The notes under the pieces: model-generated
The model's input: the letters and a program-made list of their open reading frames with translations, nothing else
What the model was told of the DNA's origin: nothing
The model's database searches: none
Shown: positions 52,490 to 60,798 of the stretch, one piece after another
Layout: every line of letters starts with the position of its first letter
Position numbering within the stretch: position 1 is the stretch's first letter
Source: JANQIO01 sp965601975
Lineage (GTDB): Bacteria > Pseudomonadota > Gammaproteobacteria > Pseudomonadales > Halieaceae
DNA: 64,000 bases
NCBI GenBank assembly: GCA_965601975.1
Contig: OZ271856.1
Span: 3,286,001 to 3,350,000, forward strand
Direction: 5' to 3'
Position numbers and translations under genes: made by a program

Positions 52490-54023
52490 GAAGAAGGTTC
52501 TGATCGTCGGGGGCGGTTCCGCCGGCTGGATTACCGCTGCCTATATGAATGCGGCGCTCAATCAAGGCCGGCAATCTGTCGCACTCTCCCTGGTCGAATC
52601 CCCCAACGTGCCGCGGGTGGGTGTCGGCGAGGCCACCGTGCCGACGATCCGCCATATCCTGCAGACCGTCGGCATCGATGAGGGGCGCTTTATGCGCGAG
52701 GCCGACGCCACCTTCAAGCAGGCCATCAAGTTCGTGAACTGGCATCGCGGCGACGGCGACGCCTACTACCACCCCTTCGACCGCCGCGGCGCCGGGCCGG
52801 TGGATTACAGCGCGCTGAACTGGCTGGCCAGTGACCGCTCGGTGCCCTTTGCGGAAACCGTGTCCGTGCAACCCGGACTCTGCGAAATGGGACTGTCGCC
52901 GCGCATGCCCGACAGCAAGGACTACTCCTCCCCCATGCCCTACGCCTACCACATGGACGCGGAGAAGTTTGCCGACTGCCTGTGTGAGCACGCCACGGCA
53001 CGCGGCGTCGAGCACTTCCGTGAGGACGTGGTCGAGGTGGTCCGGCGCGAGGACGGCTATATCGATGCGGTGCTCACGGACAGCGGACGGCGGCTGGAAG
53101 CGGACCTGTTTATCGACTGCACCGGCTTCCGAGGCCTGCTGATCGAGGGGGCGATGAACGTCCCGTTCAAGGACTTCGGCCAGTACCTGCTCTGCGATCG
53201 CGCCGTGGCCATGCGGGTGCCCTACGAGACTTTCTACCCCGGACATATCAAGCCCTTCACCACCGCCACTGCCCTGTCCAATGGCTGGGTCTGGGACATT
53301 GGCCTGGTGAACCGGCGCGGCACCGGCTATGTCTATTCCAGCGCCTTCCTCGACGATGACGCGGCGGAGGCGGAGCTGCGCGCCCACGAGGGCCCGCACA
53401 CGGACAGCCTGGAGGCGCGGCGCATCCGTTTCCGGGTCGGCCGCCGGGAGACGTTCTGGGAGAAGAACTGCATCGCGACCGGGCTTGCAGGCGGCTTTAT
53501 CGAACCGCTGGAGTCCACGGGGCTGTACCTGACCGAATTTGCGGCGGTCACCCTGTCCGAGCACTTTCCCTTCGGCGACCAGGTGCAACCGCTGGCGGAC
53601 CGCTTCAACCGCATTCTCTCCAACCGCTACGAGGAAGTGCTCGACTTCGTCAACATGCACTACTGCCTGACCCGACGCGATGACACCGAATTCTGGCGCG
53701 AAGTGCAGCGCGATGAGCGCATTACCGACAACCTCAAGGCCAAGTTCGAGTTCTGGAAGATCAAGCCGCCCTCGGCCTCGGACTTCGACGACCAGTTCCG
53801 GCTGTTCTCGCACCAGAGCTACGAGTACATCCTCTACGGCATGGATTTCTTCTCCGGCGGCTACCGCGAGCGCTTCGGGGATTCGCCGCAGCCCACCCAG
53901 GTGCCGCCCCATGTGGGCAAGGTGGTCGAAGCAGCCCGAACCCGGCTCCCCCGGCACGAAGCATGGCTGGCAGCCGAGCACGGCGGCCAGGGCCTGGTGA
54001 AAAAGGCGGCCACAGCCGTTTGA
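52482..54023 (+). CDS. Flavin-dependent (tryptophan-type) halogenase, second copy
   Basis: A 513-residue paralogue of the preceding halogenase, overlapping it by eight bases. It has GGGSAGW near residue 9, a catalytic-site lysine in TFKQAIKF, EPLESTG and the altered motif WVWDIG. Large identical blocks (YHPFDRR, LNWLASDRSVPF, CDRAVAMRVPYET, ALSNGWVWDI) show a tandem duplication. Different loops between the blocks suggest different substrates or a two-step modification. Placing the start at 52482 restores the conserved EKKVLIVGGG beginning; an earlier ATG five codons up would lengthen the overlap. Confidence 0.93.
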   Translation: MAEKKVLIVGGGSAGWITAAYMNAALNQGRQSVALSLVESPNVPRVGVGEATVPTIRHILQTVGIDEGRFMREADATFKQAIKFVNWHRGDGDAYYHPFDRRGAGPVDYSALNWLASDRSVPFAETVSVQPGLCEMGLSPRMPDSKDYSSPMPYAYHMDAEKFADCLCEHATARGVEHFREDVVEVVRREDGYIDAVLTDSGRRLEADLFIDCTGFRGLLIEGAMNVPFKDFGQYLLCDRAVAMRVPYETFYPGHIKPFTTATALSNGWVWDIGLVNRRGTGYVYSSAFLDDDAAEAELRAHEGPHTDSLEARRIRFRVGRRETFWEKNCIATGLAGGFIEPLESTGLYLTEFAAVTLSEHFPFGDQVQPLADRFNRILSNRYEEVLDFVNMHYCLTRRDDTEFWREVQRDERITDNLKAKFEFWKIKPPSASDFDDQFRLFSHQSYEYILYGMDFFSGGYRERFGDSPQPTQVPPHVGKVVEAARTRLPRHEAWLAAEHGGQGLVKKAATAV

Positions 54024-54062
54024 GCTGGCCAGGGACGCCACGCGTATCACATAATGGCGCCC

Positions 54063-54082
54063 CCGGTCATGCCAGTGACCGG
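54063..54082 (+). terminator. Hairpin after the halogenase pair
   Basis: CCGGTCA-TGCCAG-TGACCGG forms a 7-bp stem 39 bases after the second halogenase stop. There is no T-run, so it is a weak terminator or an mRNA-stabilising hairpin. Confidence 0.35.
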
Positions 54083-54106
54083 TGACAGGGTTTAGACTTT
54101 GCGAAC

Positions 54107-54940
54107 ATGAATCGTCTTATGATCACAGCGGCCGGCAAGCGGCTCTACGGAACACTGCTCGGCAGTGGGCTCGTCTTCGTCCTGTCGGCGGTGACACCCG
54201 CCCAGGCAGCCGAGGATTCCGATAGCTGTGCAGCCGGCCTTAGCCAGCCCGGGGAGTCTGTCGCTGGACTGGGAGCGCAGTTCGAAATCCTGAGCTGGAA
54301 TATGAAGAAAGCGGAGCGCAACCAGTGGTCTGCGGATCTGGCTGCGTTTGCAGCCGAATCCGACCTGGTGTTCCTGCAGGAGGCCTCCCTGCAGGCGGGC
54401 ATCCCCAATATCCTCGACGACGTGCAGGAAGCGTTTGCACCCGGCTACCGGACCGCGACGCTGGATACGGGCGTAATGACGCTGAGCGCCGCTTCGCCCA
54501 GCCTGCACTGCCGTTTCAGCGCCACCGAACCCTGGCTGCGGACTCCCAAGGCCACCAGCGTCACCGAGCACCCCCTGGATGGCCAGGATGAGCGCCTGCT
54601 GGCCATCAACCTGCACGCGGTGAACTTCGCCTTTGGCCTGCAGGATTTCGCGGGGCAGTTCGACGCGATCGGCGTGGTCCTGAAGGAGCACACCGGGCCG
54701 GTTGTCGTCGCGGGGGACCTGAACACCTGGAGTGAATCGCGCCAGGCGCTGGTCGACGCCTTTATGGCGGAACACGGCCTCGTGCCCATCGCCTTCGAGC
54801 CCGACCTTCGCTCCACCGCCTTCGGCCGCGCACTGGACCACATCTATGTGCGTGGGCTGGCCGCCGAGTCGGCGACCGTCATTCCTGTAGACTCCTCCGA
54901 CCACAACCCGCTGCGGGTTCGCCTCCGACTGGACTCCTGA
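54107..54940 (+). CDS. Secreted endonuclease/exonuclease/phosphatase (EEP) family hydrolase
   Basis: A 277-residue EEP-fold metalloenzyme with a signal peptide (about residues 1-34, ending AQA). The active-site set is present: ILSWNMKKAE (Asn), VFLQEAS (Glu), VVAGDLNTW (Asp-x-Asn) and SSDHNPLRV (Asp-His). Substrates in the family range from nucleic acid to phosphoinositides; an exported one may scavenge phosphate or degrade DNA. The DUF5329 gene overlaps its stop by one base. No strong Shine-Dalgarno was seen. Confidence 0.88.
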   Translation: MNRLMITAAGKRLYGTLLGSGLVFVLSAVTPAQAAEDSDSCAAGLSQPGESVAGLGAQFEILSWNMKKAERNQWSADLAAFAAESDLVFLQEASLQAGIPNILDDVQEAFAPGYRTATLDTGVMTLSAASPSLHCRFSATEPWLRTPKATSVTEHPLDGQDERLLAINLHAVNFAFGLQDFAGQFDAIGVVLKEHTGPVVVAGDLNTWSESRQALVDAFMAEHGLVPIAFEPDLRSTAFGRALDHIYVRGLAAESATVIPVDSSDHNPLRVRLRLDS

Positions 54941-55308
54941 TGATCGCTCGGTTGTTCCCTGCCCTCGGTTTTGCAGGGCTTATGCTCGCGAGTGTCGCGG
55001 GCTGGTCGACTAGCGCCACCGAGAGCGAAGTCGAGTACCTGCTCGAGTTCGTCGCCGCCAGCGGCTGTACCTTTATCCGCAACGACGAAGAGCACTCTTC
55101 CGAGGAAGCGGCAGACCACCTGCGCCTCAAGTACCGTCGCGGCAAACGCTATGTGAATACCGCGGAGGACTTCATCGATCGGCTCGCCACCGAGAGTTCC
55201 TGGACCGGCCGGGCGTACTCCGTACGCTGCGGAGAGCACGAGCAGACCAGCGCCGCCTGGCTCCATCAGGCCCTGTCCGACCGCCGGGAGGGCGTCAGCG
55301 GCAGCTAG
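54940..55308 (+). CDS. DUF5329-family exported protein
   Basis: A 122-residue protein with a signal peptide (about residues 1-26) and a mature domain recognised by EVEYLLEFVAASGCTFIRNDEEHSSEEAADHLRLKYRR and TAEDFIDRLATESSWTGRAYSVRC, the DUF5329 pattern. Two cysteines may form a disulfide. Function is unknown. Its ATG shares the last base of the EEP stop (TGATG), so the two exported proteins are made together. Confidence 0.85.
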   Translation: MIARLFPALGFAGLMLASVAGWSTSATESEVEYLLEFVAASGCTFIRNDEEHSSEEAADHLRLKYRRGKRYVNTAEDFIDRLATESSWTGRAYSVRCGEHEQTSAAWLHQALSDRREGVSGS

Positions 55309-55388
55309 TCCTATAATCAGGTAATGAAGTTTCGCGTCTACTTCCCTGCCGCGAGTCCACTGTGCCCCTCGCCCGGGGATGGTCCGGC

Positions 55389-56204
55389 ATGAACGAAACC
55401 GTGCAGCACCTGCTGATGGGCCTGGTGGACGGCATCGCTGCTCTCATCCCGCGGCCAAGGCCGGACCTGGACAGGCTGCGGAACTGTAAAATCATCTCCC
55501 ACCGCGGCGAGCACGACAATCACGGCACCTACGAGAACACGCTGGCCGCCTTTGCCGCGGCCCGCGAAGCCGGTGTCTGGGGGATCGAATTCGATCTGCG
55601 CTGGACCGCCGACCTGGTGCCGGTGGTCGTCCACGACGCCTGCGGCACCCGGGTATTCGGGGAACCGGGACAGATCGCAGAGCTGACCTTCGGCGAACTG
55701 CGCCGGCGCATGCCGCTGGTGCCCAGCCTGGCGGACGTGGTCGACGCCCACGGCGGCGCGATGCACCTGATGATCGAAATCAAGGACGCCCCCTACCCCG
55801 AGCCCGACAGCCAGAAAGCGCTGCTGGAGCAGATCCTGTCAGACCTCGCACCTGTGCGGGATTATCACTTCCTGTCCCTGGATGAATCCCTGTTCCGGCA
55901 CGTGGACTTCGCGCCGCCGGAGTCCTGGCTGCCCGTTGCCGAGACCAATGTGAGTGAACTCAGCCAATGGAGCCTCGACCACGGTTCCGGCGGGCTGACC
56001 GGTCACTACCTGCTGCTGAACAACGCGGTGCGGGATCGACATACCGCCGCCGGCCAGCAGATCGGCACCGGGCACCTGGGCTCCCGCAACGCCCTGTTCC
56101 GGGAAATCAATCGCGGCGTAGAGTGGATCTTCAGCAACAACGCAGTCGCCATGCAGCAGCTCTGCGACCGCATCGTCGAAGAAACCGAGCACAAGGTGAC
56201 TTAA
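55389..56204 (+). CDS. Glycerophosphodiester phosphodiesterase-like (GDPD) protein
   Basis: A 271-residue TIM-barrel protein of the GDPD family. ISHRGEHDNHGTYENTLAAF, GIEFDLRWT and VVVHD reproduce the catalytic His-Arg, Glu-Asn-Thr and Glu-x-Asp positions; MIEIKD is a further family block. It should cleave glycerophosphodiesters or related lipid headgroups with a metal ion. There is no signal peptide, but the first 25 residues are hydrophobic and may touch the membrane. The start is uncertain: ATG 55389 is preferred over one nine codons upstream. Confidence 0.85.
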   Translation: MNETVQHLLMGLVDGIAALIPRPRPDLDRLRNCKIISHRGEHDNHGTYENTLAAFAAAREAGVWGIEFDLRWTADLVPVVVHDACGTRVFGEPGQIAELTFGELRRRMPLVPSLADVVDAHGGAMHLMIEIKDAPYPEPDSQKALLEQILSDLAPVRDYHFLSLDESLFRHVDFAPPESWLPVAETNVSELSQWSLDHGSGGLTGHYLLLNNAVRDRHTAAGQQIGTGHLGSRNALFREINRGVEWIFSNNAVAMQQLCDRIVEETEHKVT

Positions 56205-56213
56205 AAGGGTCAG

Positions 56214-56272
56214 AAAAAAATTGGGGTCAGAGTAAGATTTTTGAAAAATCTTACTCTGACCCCGATTTTTTT
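56214..56272. repeat. Long near-perfect palindrome (GGGGTCAG family)
   Basis: GGGGTCAGAGTAAGATTTTT at 56223-56242 is perfectly mirrored at 56244-56263 around a single G. A/T flanks (AAAAAAATT, GATTTTTTT) extend the arms to 29 bp with one mismatch. It lies between convergent genes and reaches the first bases of the transporter stop codon. It is the fourth member of the GGGG(A/T)CAG or GGGGAGAG group and could terminate both transcripts. Confidence 0.9.
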
Positions 56273-57698
56273 AGCCGGTCATTTCTTCCAGCTCGAGGCC
56301 GCGGGTTTCGTGGACGTACTTGAACACGAAGATCGCGGAGATTGCGGCCGACAGGGTGTAGAAGCCGTAGGCGCCCACCAGGCCGATGCTGGCCATCAGG
56401 ATCGGGAAGGTCATGGTGATGGCGAAATTCGAGCCCCACTGGAACAGGCCTGCCACCGCGAGGCCGGAGCCGCGCATCTGGTTGGGGAACATCTCGCCCA
56501 GCATCACCCACATCACCGGGCCCCAGGAAAAATTGAAACAGACCACGTACAGGTTGGCGGCCACCAGGGTCAGCGCGCCCATCTGGTCACCGAGCACCAG
56601 GCCGTCCTCGGTCAGCTCGCCGCCGCTGAAGCCTAACACCATGGTGGCGAGGCACACGGTCATGCCGATGGAGCCGAACGCCAGCAATGGTTTGCGGCCA
56701 ATGCGGTCGATGGTGAAGATCGTGAAAATACAGGCGCCGATGCTGAGGGAGCCGCTAATGATATTGATCATCAGCGCATCGGACTCGGAGAAGCCCACCG
56801 CCTGCCACAGTACCGCGCCGTAGTAGAACACCACGTTGATGCCGACCAGCTGCTGGAACACCGCCAGGCCGATGCCGACCCAGACAATCCGGCGAATCCT
56901 GCCGGTGCCCCTATCCATTAGATCCTGGAAGCTGGGGCGGTGGTCTGCTGCCAACGAGGCGCTGATTTCCTCGACCTTGGCGCGGGCGCGGCCATTGCCA
57001 AACAGGCGCAGCAGCGTGCCTTCCGCTTCCGACACCCGGCCCGCCGCCACCAGGTAGCGGGGGCTTTCGGGGATGAACATCAGTGCCAGCAGAAAGAGCC
57101 CCGCCGGGAACATTTCCATCCAGAACATCCAGCGCCAGGCCTCGAAGTTCGCCCACAGGATGTCTGTGGAGGCACCGGCGAAGATGGCCAGGAAATAGTT
57201 GCTGACAAAGGCTGCGGTGAGCCCGCAGATAATCGCGATCTGCTGGATGGTGGCTAATCGGCCGCGGTAGTGGGCGGGAGCGATCTCGCTGATATAGGCC
57301 GGCGCCATCACGCTGGCAGCCCCGACGGCCAGACCGCCGAGTATGCGGTAGAAGACGAATTCCGGGGAACTGGCGGCGATGCCGGAGCCCCAGGCGCTGA
57401 TCAGGAAGCACACCGCCGATACCCGCAGCAGCGTGCGCCGGCCAAACACCTCGGCGAGCCGGCCGGCAAAGAACGCCCCGGCGGCGCAGCCCAGCAGCAT
57501 GGAGGCCACGTTGAAGCCGGTGCCGACGCTGTCGGAGTTGAAGGCGAGCCGCAGTCCCTCGACGGTGCCGTTGATGACCCCGCTGTCATAGCCGAACAGG
57601 AAGCCGCCGATGGTGGCGACACAGCTCACCAGGATGACCAGACCGTGGTTGATCTCCCCCTCGTCAGCCGGGTCCTGCGTTGTGCTGAGTGTTGTCAT
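56271..57698 (-). CDS. Sugar-porter family MFS transporter
   Basis: A 475-residue twelve-helix sugar porter. The signatures are GGFLFGYDSGVINGT in helix 1, GRLAEVFGRRTLL after helix 2, PESPRYLVAAGR at the end of helix 6, QQLVGINVVFYYG in helix 7 and HETRGLELEEM at the C-terminus. It probably imports glucose or maltose by proton symport. It starts ten bases after the GH97 gene ends, so the two are cotranscribed; glucose freed outside the cytoplasm by GH97 would be taken up here. Confidence 0.93.
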   Translation of the reverse strand: MTTLSTTQDPADEGEINHGLVILVSCVATIGGFLFGYDSGVINGTVEGLRLAFNSDSVGTGFNVASMLLGCAAGAFFAGRLAEVFGRRTLLRVSAVCFLISAWGSGIAASSPEFVFYRILGGLAVGAASVMAPAYISEIAPAHYRGRLATIQQIAIICGLTAAFVSNYFLAIFAGASTDILWANFEAWRWMFWMEMFPAGLFLLALMFIPESPRYLVAAGRVSEAEGTLLRLFGNGRARAKVEEISASLAADHRPSFQDLMDRGTGRIRRIVWVGIGLAVFQQLVGINVVFYYGAVLWQAVGFSESDALMINIISGSLSIGACIFTIFTIDRIGRKPLLAFGSIGMTVCLATMVLGFSGGELTEDGLVLGDQMGALTLVAANLYVVCFNFSWGPVMWVMLGEMFPNQMRGSGLAVAGLFQWGSNFAITMTFPILMASIGLVGAYGFYTLSAAISAIFVFKYVHETRGLELEEMTG

Positions 57699-57708
57699 TG
57701 ATGCTCCA

Positions 57709-59766
57709 TTATTCTTCTAATCGTACCGGCGTCAGCATCGCGGCGTAGCCACCCCCGGGCGCCATGAACAGCTGCAGTGTATCGCCACGGCGCACAAGTT
57801 TCTTGCCGAATTCCATGGCGTAGGGATTGTCGCGCCAGTGGGCGTCCGACCCATCCGCCCAGAAGGCGAGATGATAGGCCTGGTCGGGGGCGAGGAAATC
57901 CAGGGCAACAGCCGGGCTGCGCGAGGCCTCATCGGTGACCGCGCCCACAAACCAGCGCCCGCTCTCATCCCGCGCCTGGCGCGCGATCACCGCGAAATCG
58001 CCTACATCGCCGGCCAAGGCTATGGACTGCTCCCAGTCCGCCGGCACCAGCTTGATGAATTCGAACGCCTCGGGATGCTTTTCGTAGTTCTCGGGAAGGT
58101 CTGCGGCCATCTGCACCGGGCTGTAGAGCACGACATAGGCGGCGAGCTGCCTCACCAGGGTGGTCTGCACACGGCTCTCGGCGTCCTCGCCGCGGGGCAT
58201 CAGGTCGAAGATACCCGGCGTGAAGTCCATGGGTCCGGACAGCATGCGGGTGTATACCAGGGTCGCCATATGATCGACGGCGTTGGGGGGTGTGGCCCAG
58301 GCGTTGTATTCCTGGCCGCGGGCCCCTTCCCGGGTAATCCAGTTCGGGTAGGTGCGGCGCAGGCCGGTGTCTTTTACCGGCTCATGGCTGTTGATGGAAA
58401 TCTTCCGCTTCGCCGCCGCCTCCAGAACCCGAATATGATGGTTCACCGCGTACTGGCCGTAATGCCACTCACGGCGAGTCACACCGTTCTCATCCACCCG
58501 CACCAGGTCCCCTGCATCCGCCACGTAGCCCGTTTTCACCTGGCGCACGCCCAGGCGCTCATACAGGTCGAAGGCGGCTTCCATCTGCTGCTCGTAGTTG
58601 GCCAGGTGGCCGGAGGTCTCGTGGTGCCCCACCAGTCGCACGCCTCGCTTTTTGGCATAGGCCGCGACGGCCTCGATATCGAAGTCCGGGTAGGCCTCCG
58701 TAAAACTGAAGATGGCGCCGTTGTAGAACCAGTCCCCGTCCCAGCCGGTATTCCACCCTTCCACCAGCACACCGTCAAAGCCATGCTTGGCGGCGAAATC
58801 GATGTATTGCAGGGTGCGCCTGGTGGTGGCGCCGTGCTTCGGCCCGGAGCCCCAGGTGCAGCGATTGATGTGCATGCACCACCAGATGCCGATGTACTTT
58901 CCGGGTTCCACCCAGGACACGTCGCCCAGCGTATTGGGTTCGTTGAGATTGAGGATCAGGTCGGAGTTGGCCAGGCCCGAGGCGCTGTCGGCGATCTGCA
59001 CGGTCCGCCAGGGCGTGATGAAAGAACCGGTCTTGTGCACCGCGACCCCATCCGGCCCCGGCGCCAGTCGTGCGTGCATCATGCCCCAGCGGCCCTGCTG
59101 CAGGTAAAGGCCAGAGTAATCCACCAGCGCGGCTTCATGAATCGCCAGGTGAACACCGTCGGGCAATCGCACGGTAAACGGTGTATGCACACGCCCCACC
59201 TCACCCACGGTCGTGTGCTGGTAGGTGTATTCATAGCGATTCCACTCCGCCGCGGGCACCCACCAGGCGTCGGCCTCGGTATCCAGTTGGAAGCCGGTGA
59301 GCTCCGCGACGATGGCGCGCTGCTCGCCCGTTGCCACCGGGACTTCGTAGCGGAAACCGAAACCGTCATCGAACACGCGCACACGGAGATCGAAACCCTG
59401 CCCGGCGTCCCCGCCAGACAGGAAGCGCGCCAGCAGTTCATTGTGGTGGTCCACTACTTCACGCCGCTCACCCCAGGGCTGTTCCCAGCGCTGGTTTGAG
59501 GAGGCCCGCGTCGCGCCACCCAGCACCAGGCCGGTATCCAGCGGTGCCGCTTTTCGAAACCGGAGCCCGAGTGGAGAACGGCTGACAACGTCCCGGCCGT
59601 CGAAGCTCACGCTGTAGACCGGCGCGCCATTCTCGCTCCAGAGCTTGACGACAATGCGGCCGTCCGGTGACCTGACCTGCTCGATCTTTGCCGCAACGGC
59701 CCCAGGTGCCACTGCATACGTAATCATGGCCGCCAGCAAATAGACAGCCGTGGCGAACTTATTCAC
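57709..59766 (-). CDS. Periplasmic GH97 alpha-glucosidase (SusB-like)
   Basis: A 685-residue glycoside hydrolase family 97 enzyme with a signal peptide (residues 1-26, ending VAA). N-terminal beta-sandwich, TIM barrel and C-terminal domains are present. Glu462 (NSHEPVKDTG) and Glu486 (GARGQEYNAW) are 24 apart, as are the catalytic base and acid Glu508/Glu532 of Bacteroides SusB, so the inverting type is expected. The start is probably GTG 59766. An in-frame ATG at 59817 would overlap the divergent glucokinase start and spoil the signal peptide, so I reject it. Confidence 0.9.
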   Translation of the reverse strand: MNKFATAVYLLAAMITYAVAPGAVAAKIEQVRSPDGRIVVKLWSENGAPVYSVSFDGRDVVSRSPLGLRFRKAAPLDTGLVLGGATRASSNQRWEQPWGERREVVDHHNELLARFLSGGDAGQGFDLRVRVFDDGFGFRYEVPVATGEQRAIVAELTGFQLDTEADAWWVPAAEWNRYEYTYQHTTVGEVGRVHTPFTVRLPDGVHLAIHEAALVDYSGLYLQQGRWGMMHARLAPGPDGVAVHKTGSFITPWRTVQIADSASGLANSDLILNLNEPNTLGDVSWVEPGKYIGIWWCMHINRCTWGSGPKHGATTRRTLQYIDFAAKHGFDGVLVEGWNTGWDGDWFYNGAIFSFTEAYPDFDIEAVAAYAKKRGVRLVGHHETSGHLANYEQQMEAAFDLYERLGVRQVKTGYVADAGDLVRVDENGVTRREWHYGQYAVNHHIRVLEAAAKRKISINSHEPVKDTGLRRTYPNWITREGARGQEYNAWATPPNAVDHMATLVYTRMLSGPMDFTPGIFDLMPRGEDAESRVQTTLVRQLAAYVVLYSPVQMAADLPENYEKHPEAFEFIKLVPADWEQSIALAGDVGDFAVIARQARDESGRWFVGAVTDEASRSPAVALDFLAPDQAYHLAFWADGSDAHWRDNPYAMEFGKKLVRRGDTLQLFMAPGGGYAAMLTPVRLEE

Positions 59767-59815
59767 AATAGCCACCCGTTTCGATCTGCACTGAAAATAC
59801 AGGCGTTTTGACGAC

Positions 59816-60781
59816 ATGAGCGACTCCATCATCGTGGCCGATGTGGGCGGCACCAATGGCCGCTTCGGCATTGCCAGCTTCGGCAGCGACGGCGTCGAGC
59901 TGAGCCGCACCCAGAAGTACAGCAATGCCGGCCTGTCCAACTTCGGTGAGCTGCTGTCGCTGTACCTGGAAGAGCTGGGCAGCGACGCGCCCCGCGCCGC
60001 CTGCTTCGCCACCGCCGGCCCCAACGATGGTCGCCGCGGGCTGCTCACCAATCTCGGCTGGGAGCTGGATGCGGGGGCCCTGGAATCGGAGTTCGGCCTG
60101 GAGGACATCCTGTTCGTCAACGACTTCAAGGCGCTGGCGCGCATGGCGCCGGAGCTGCCGGAGTCCGGCAGTATTCCCGTGAACGACGTCTCCGCCAATG
60201 ACACCGGGCCGGTGACCGTGATCGGCCCGGGCACCGGCCTGGGCGTGGCGCTCGTCCTGCGGGAGCCCGGCGGCCTGATCACGGTGGGCACCGAGGGCGG
60301 CCATATGGCCTTTGCCCCGGGCAATGACCTCGAAGTTGCGCTGCGTAACCACCTGGCCCGGGAGTTCGACCACGTTTACTCCGAGCTGCTGCTGTCCGGC
60401 AACGGCCTGTGCCGTATTCACGACTTCCTGGTCGGTGAGCGCGGCAGCGGCGAGGCGGGACTGTCGGCGGCGGATATCACCGATCGCGCCCTGGCGGACG
60501 ATGCTGACTGCATCGCGTCGGTGCAGCTGTTCCTGTCTATTCTCGGCAGCGTTGCCGGCGACGTCGTGCTCTGTCACGGCGCGCTGGGGGGCGTGTTCCT
60601 GGGCGGCGGCATCGTCCGGCGCGTCATCCCGCTGCTGGAAACCAGCGATCTCTGCGAGCGCTTCCGCGCCAAGGGCAGGATGCAGGAGTACATGAGCAGC
60701 ATCCCGATCCGGCTTATCACCGCCGAGCAGGTGGCTCGCCGCGGCGCGGCACGGCTCTACCAGCAACACCGGGGCAACTGA
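59816..60781 (+). CDS. glk: Glucokinase
   Basis: A 321-residue Glk-type glucokinase. The phosphate-binding loop DVGGTNGRFG is at residues 9-18, VNDFKALA carries the catalytic Asp region near 100, and GPGTGLGVAL plus EGGHMAFAP are adenosine- and sugar-binding blocks. It phosphorylates glucose from maltodextrin breakdown to glucose 6-phosphate. It is divergent from GH97; only 49 bases separate the preferred starts, so the promoters must overlap or lie inside the genes. Confidence 0.93.
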   Translation: MSDSIIVADVGGTNGRFGIASFGSDGVELSRTQKYSNAGLSNFGELLSLYLEELGSDAPRAACFATAGPNDGRRGLLTNLGWELDAGALESEFGLEDILFVNDFKALARMAPELPESGSIPVNDVSANDTGPVTVIGPGTGLGVALVLREPGGLITVGTEGGHMAFAPGNDLEVALRNHLAREFDHVYSELLLSGNGLCRIHDFLVGERGSGEAGLSAADITDRALADDADCIASVQLFLSILGSVAGDVVLCHGALGGVFLGGGIVRRVIPLLETSDLCERFRAKGRMQEYMSSIPIRLITAEQVARRGAARLYQQHRGN

Positions 60782-60798
60782 CATTCCCAGCGCCGCGG

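Noticed and set aside
52308..54050. A 580-codon open frame on the minus strand opposite the second halogenase
   Set aside because: It is antisense to a gene with complete FAD and active-site motifs. The translation has no domain and is typical of G+C-rich antisense frames.
57838..59499. A 553-codon plus-strand frame opposite GH97
   Set aside because: GH97 catalytic glutamates and a signal peptide lie on the other strand; this frame shows no motif.
59767..60324. An N-terminal extension of GH97 of about 186 residues
   Set aside because: It lies antisense to glucokinase, is Pro/Ser/Arg-rich, and would bury the signal peptide in the middle of the protein.
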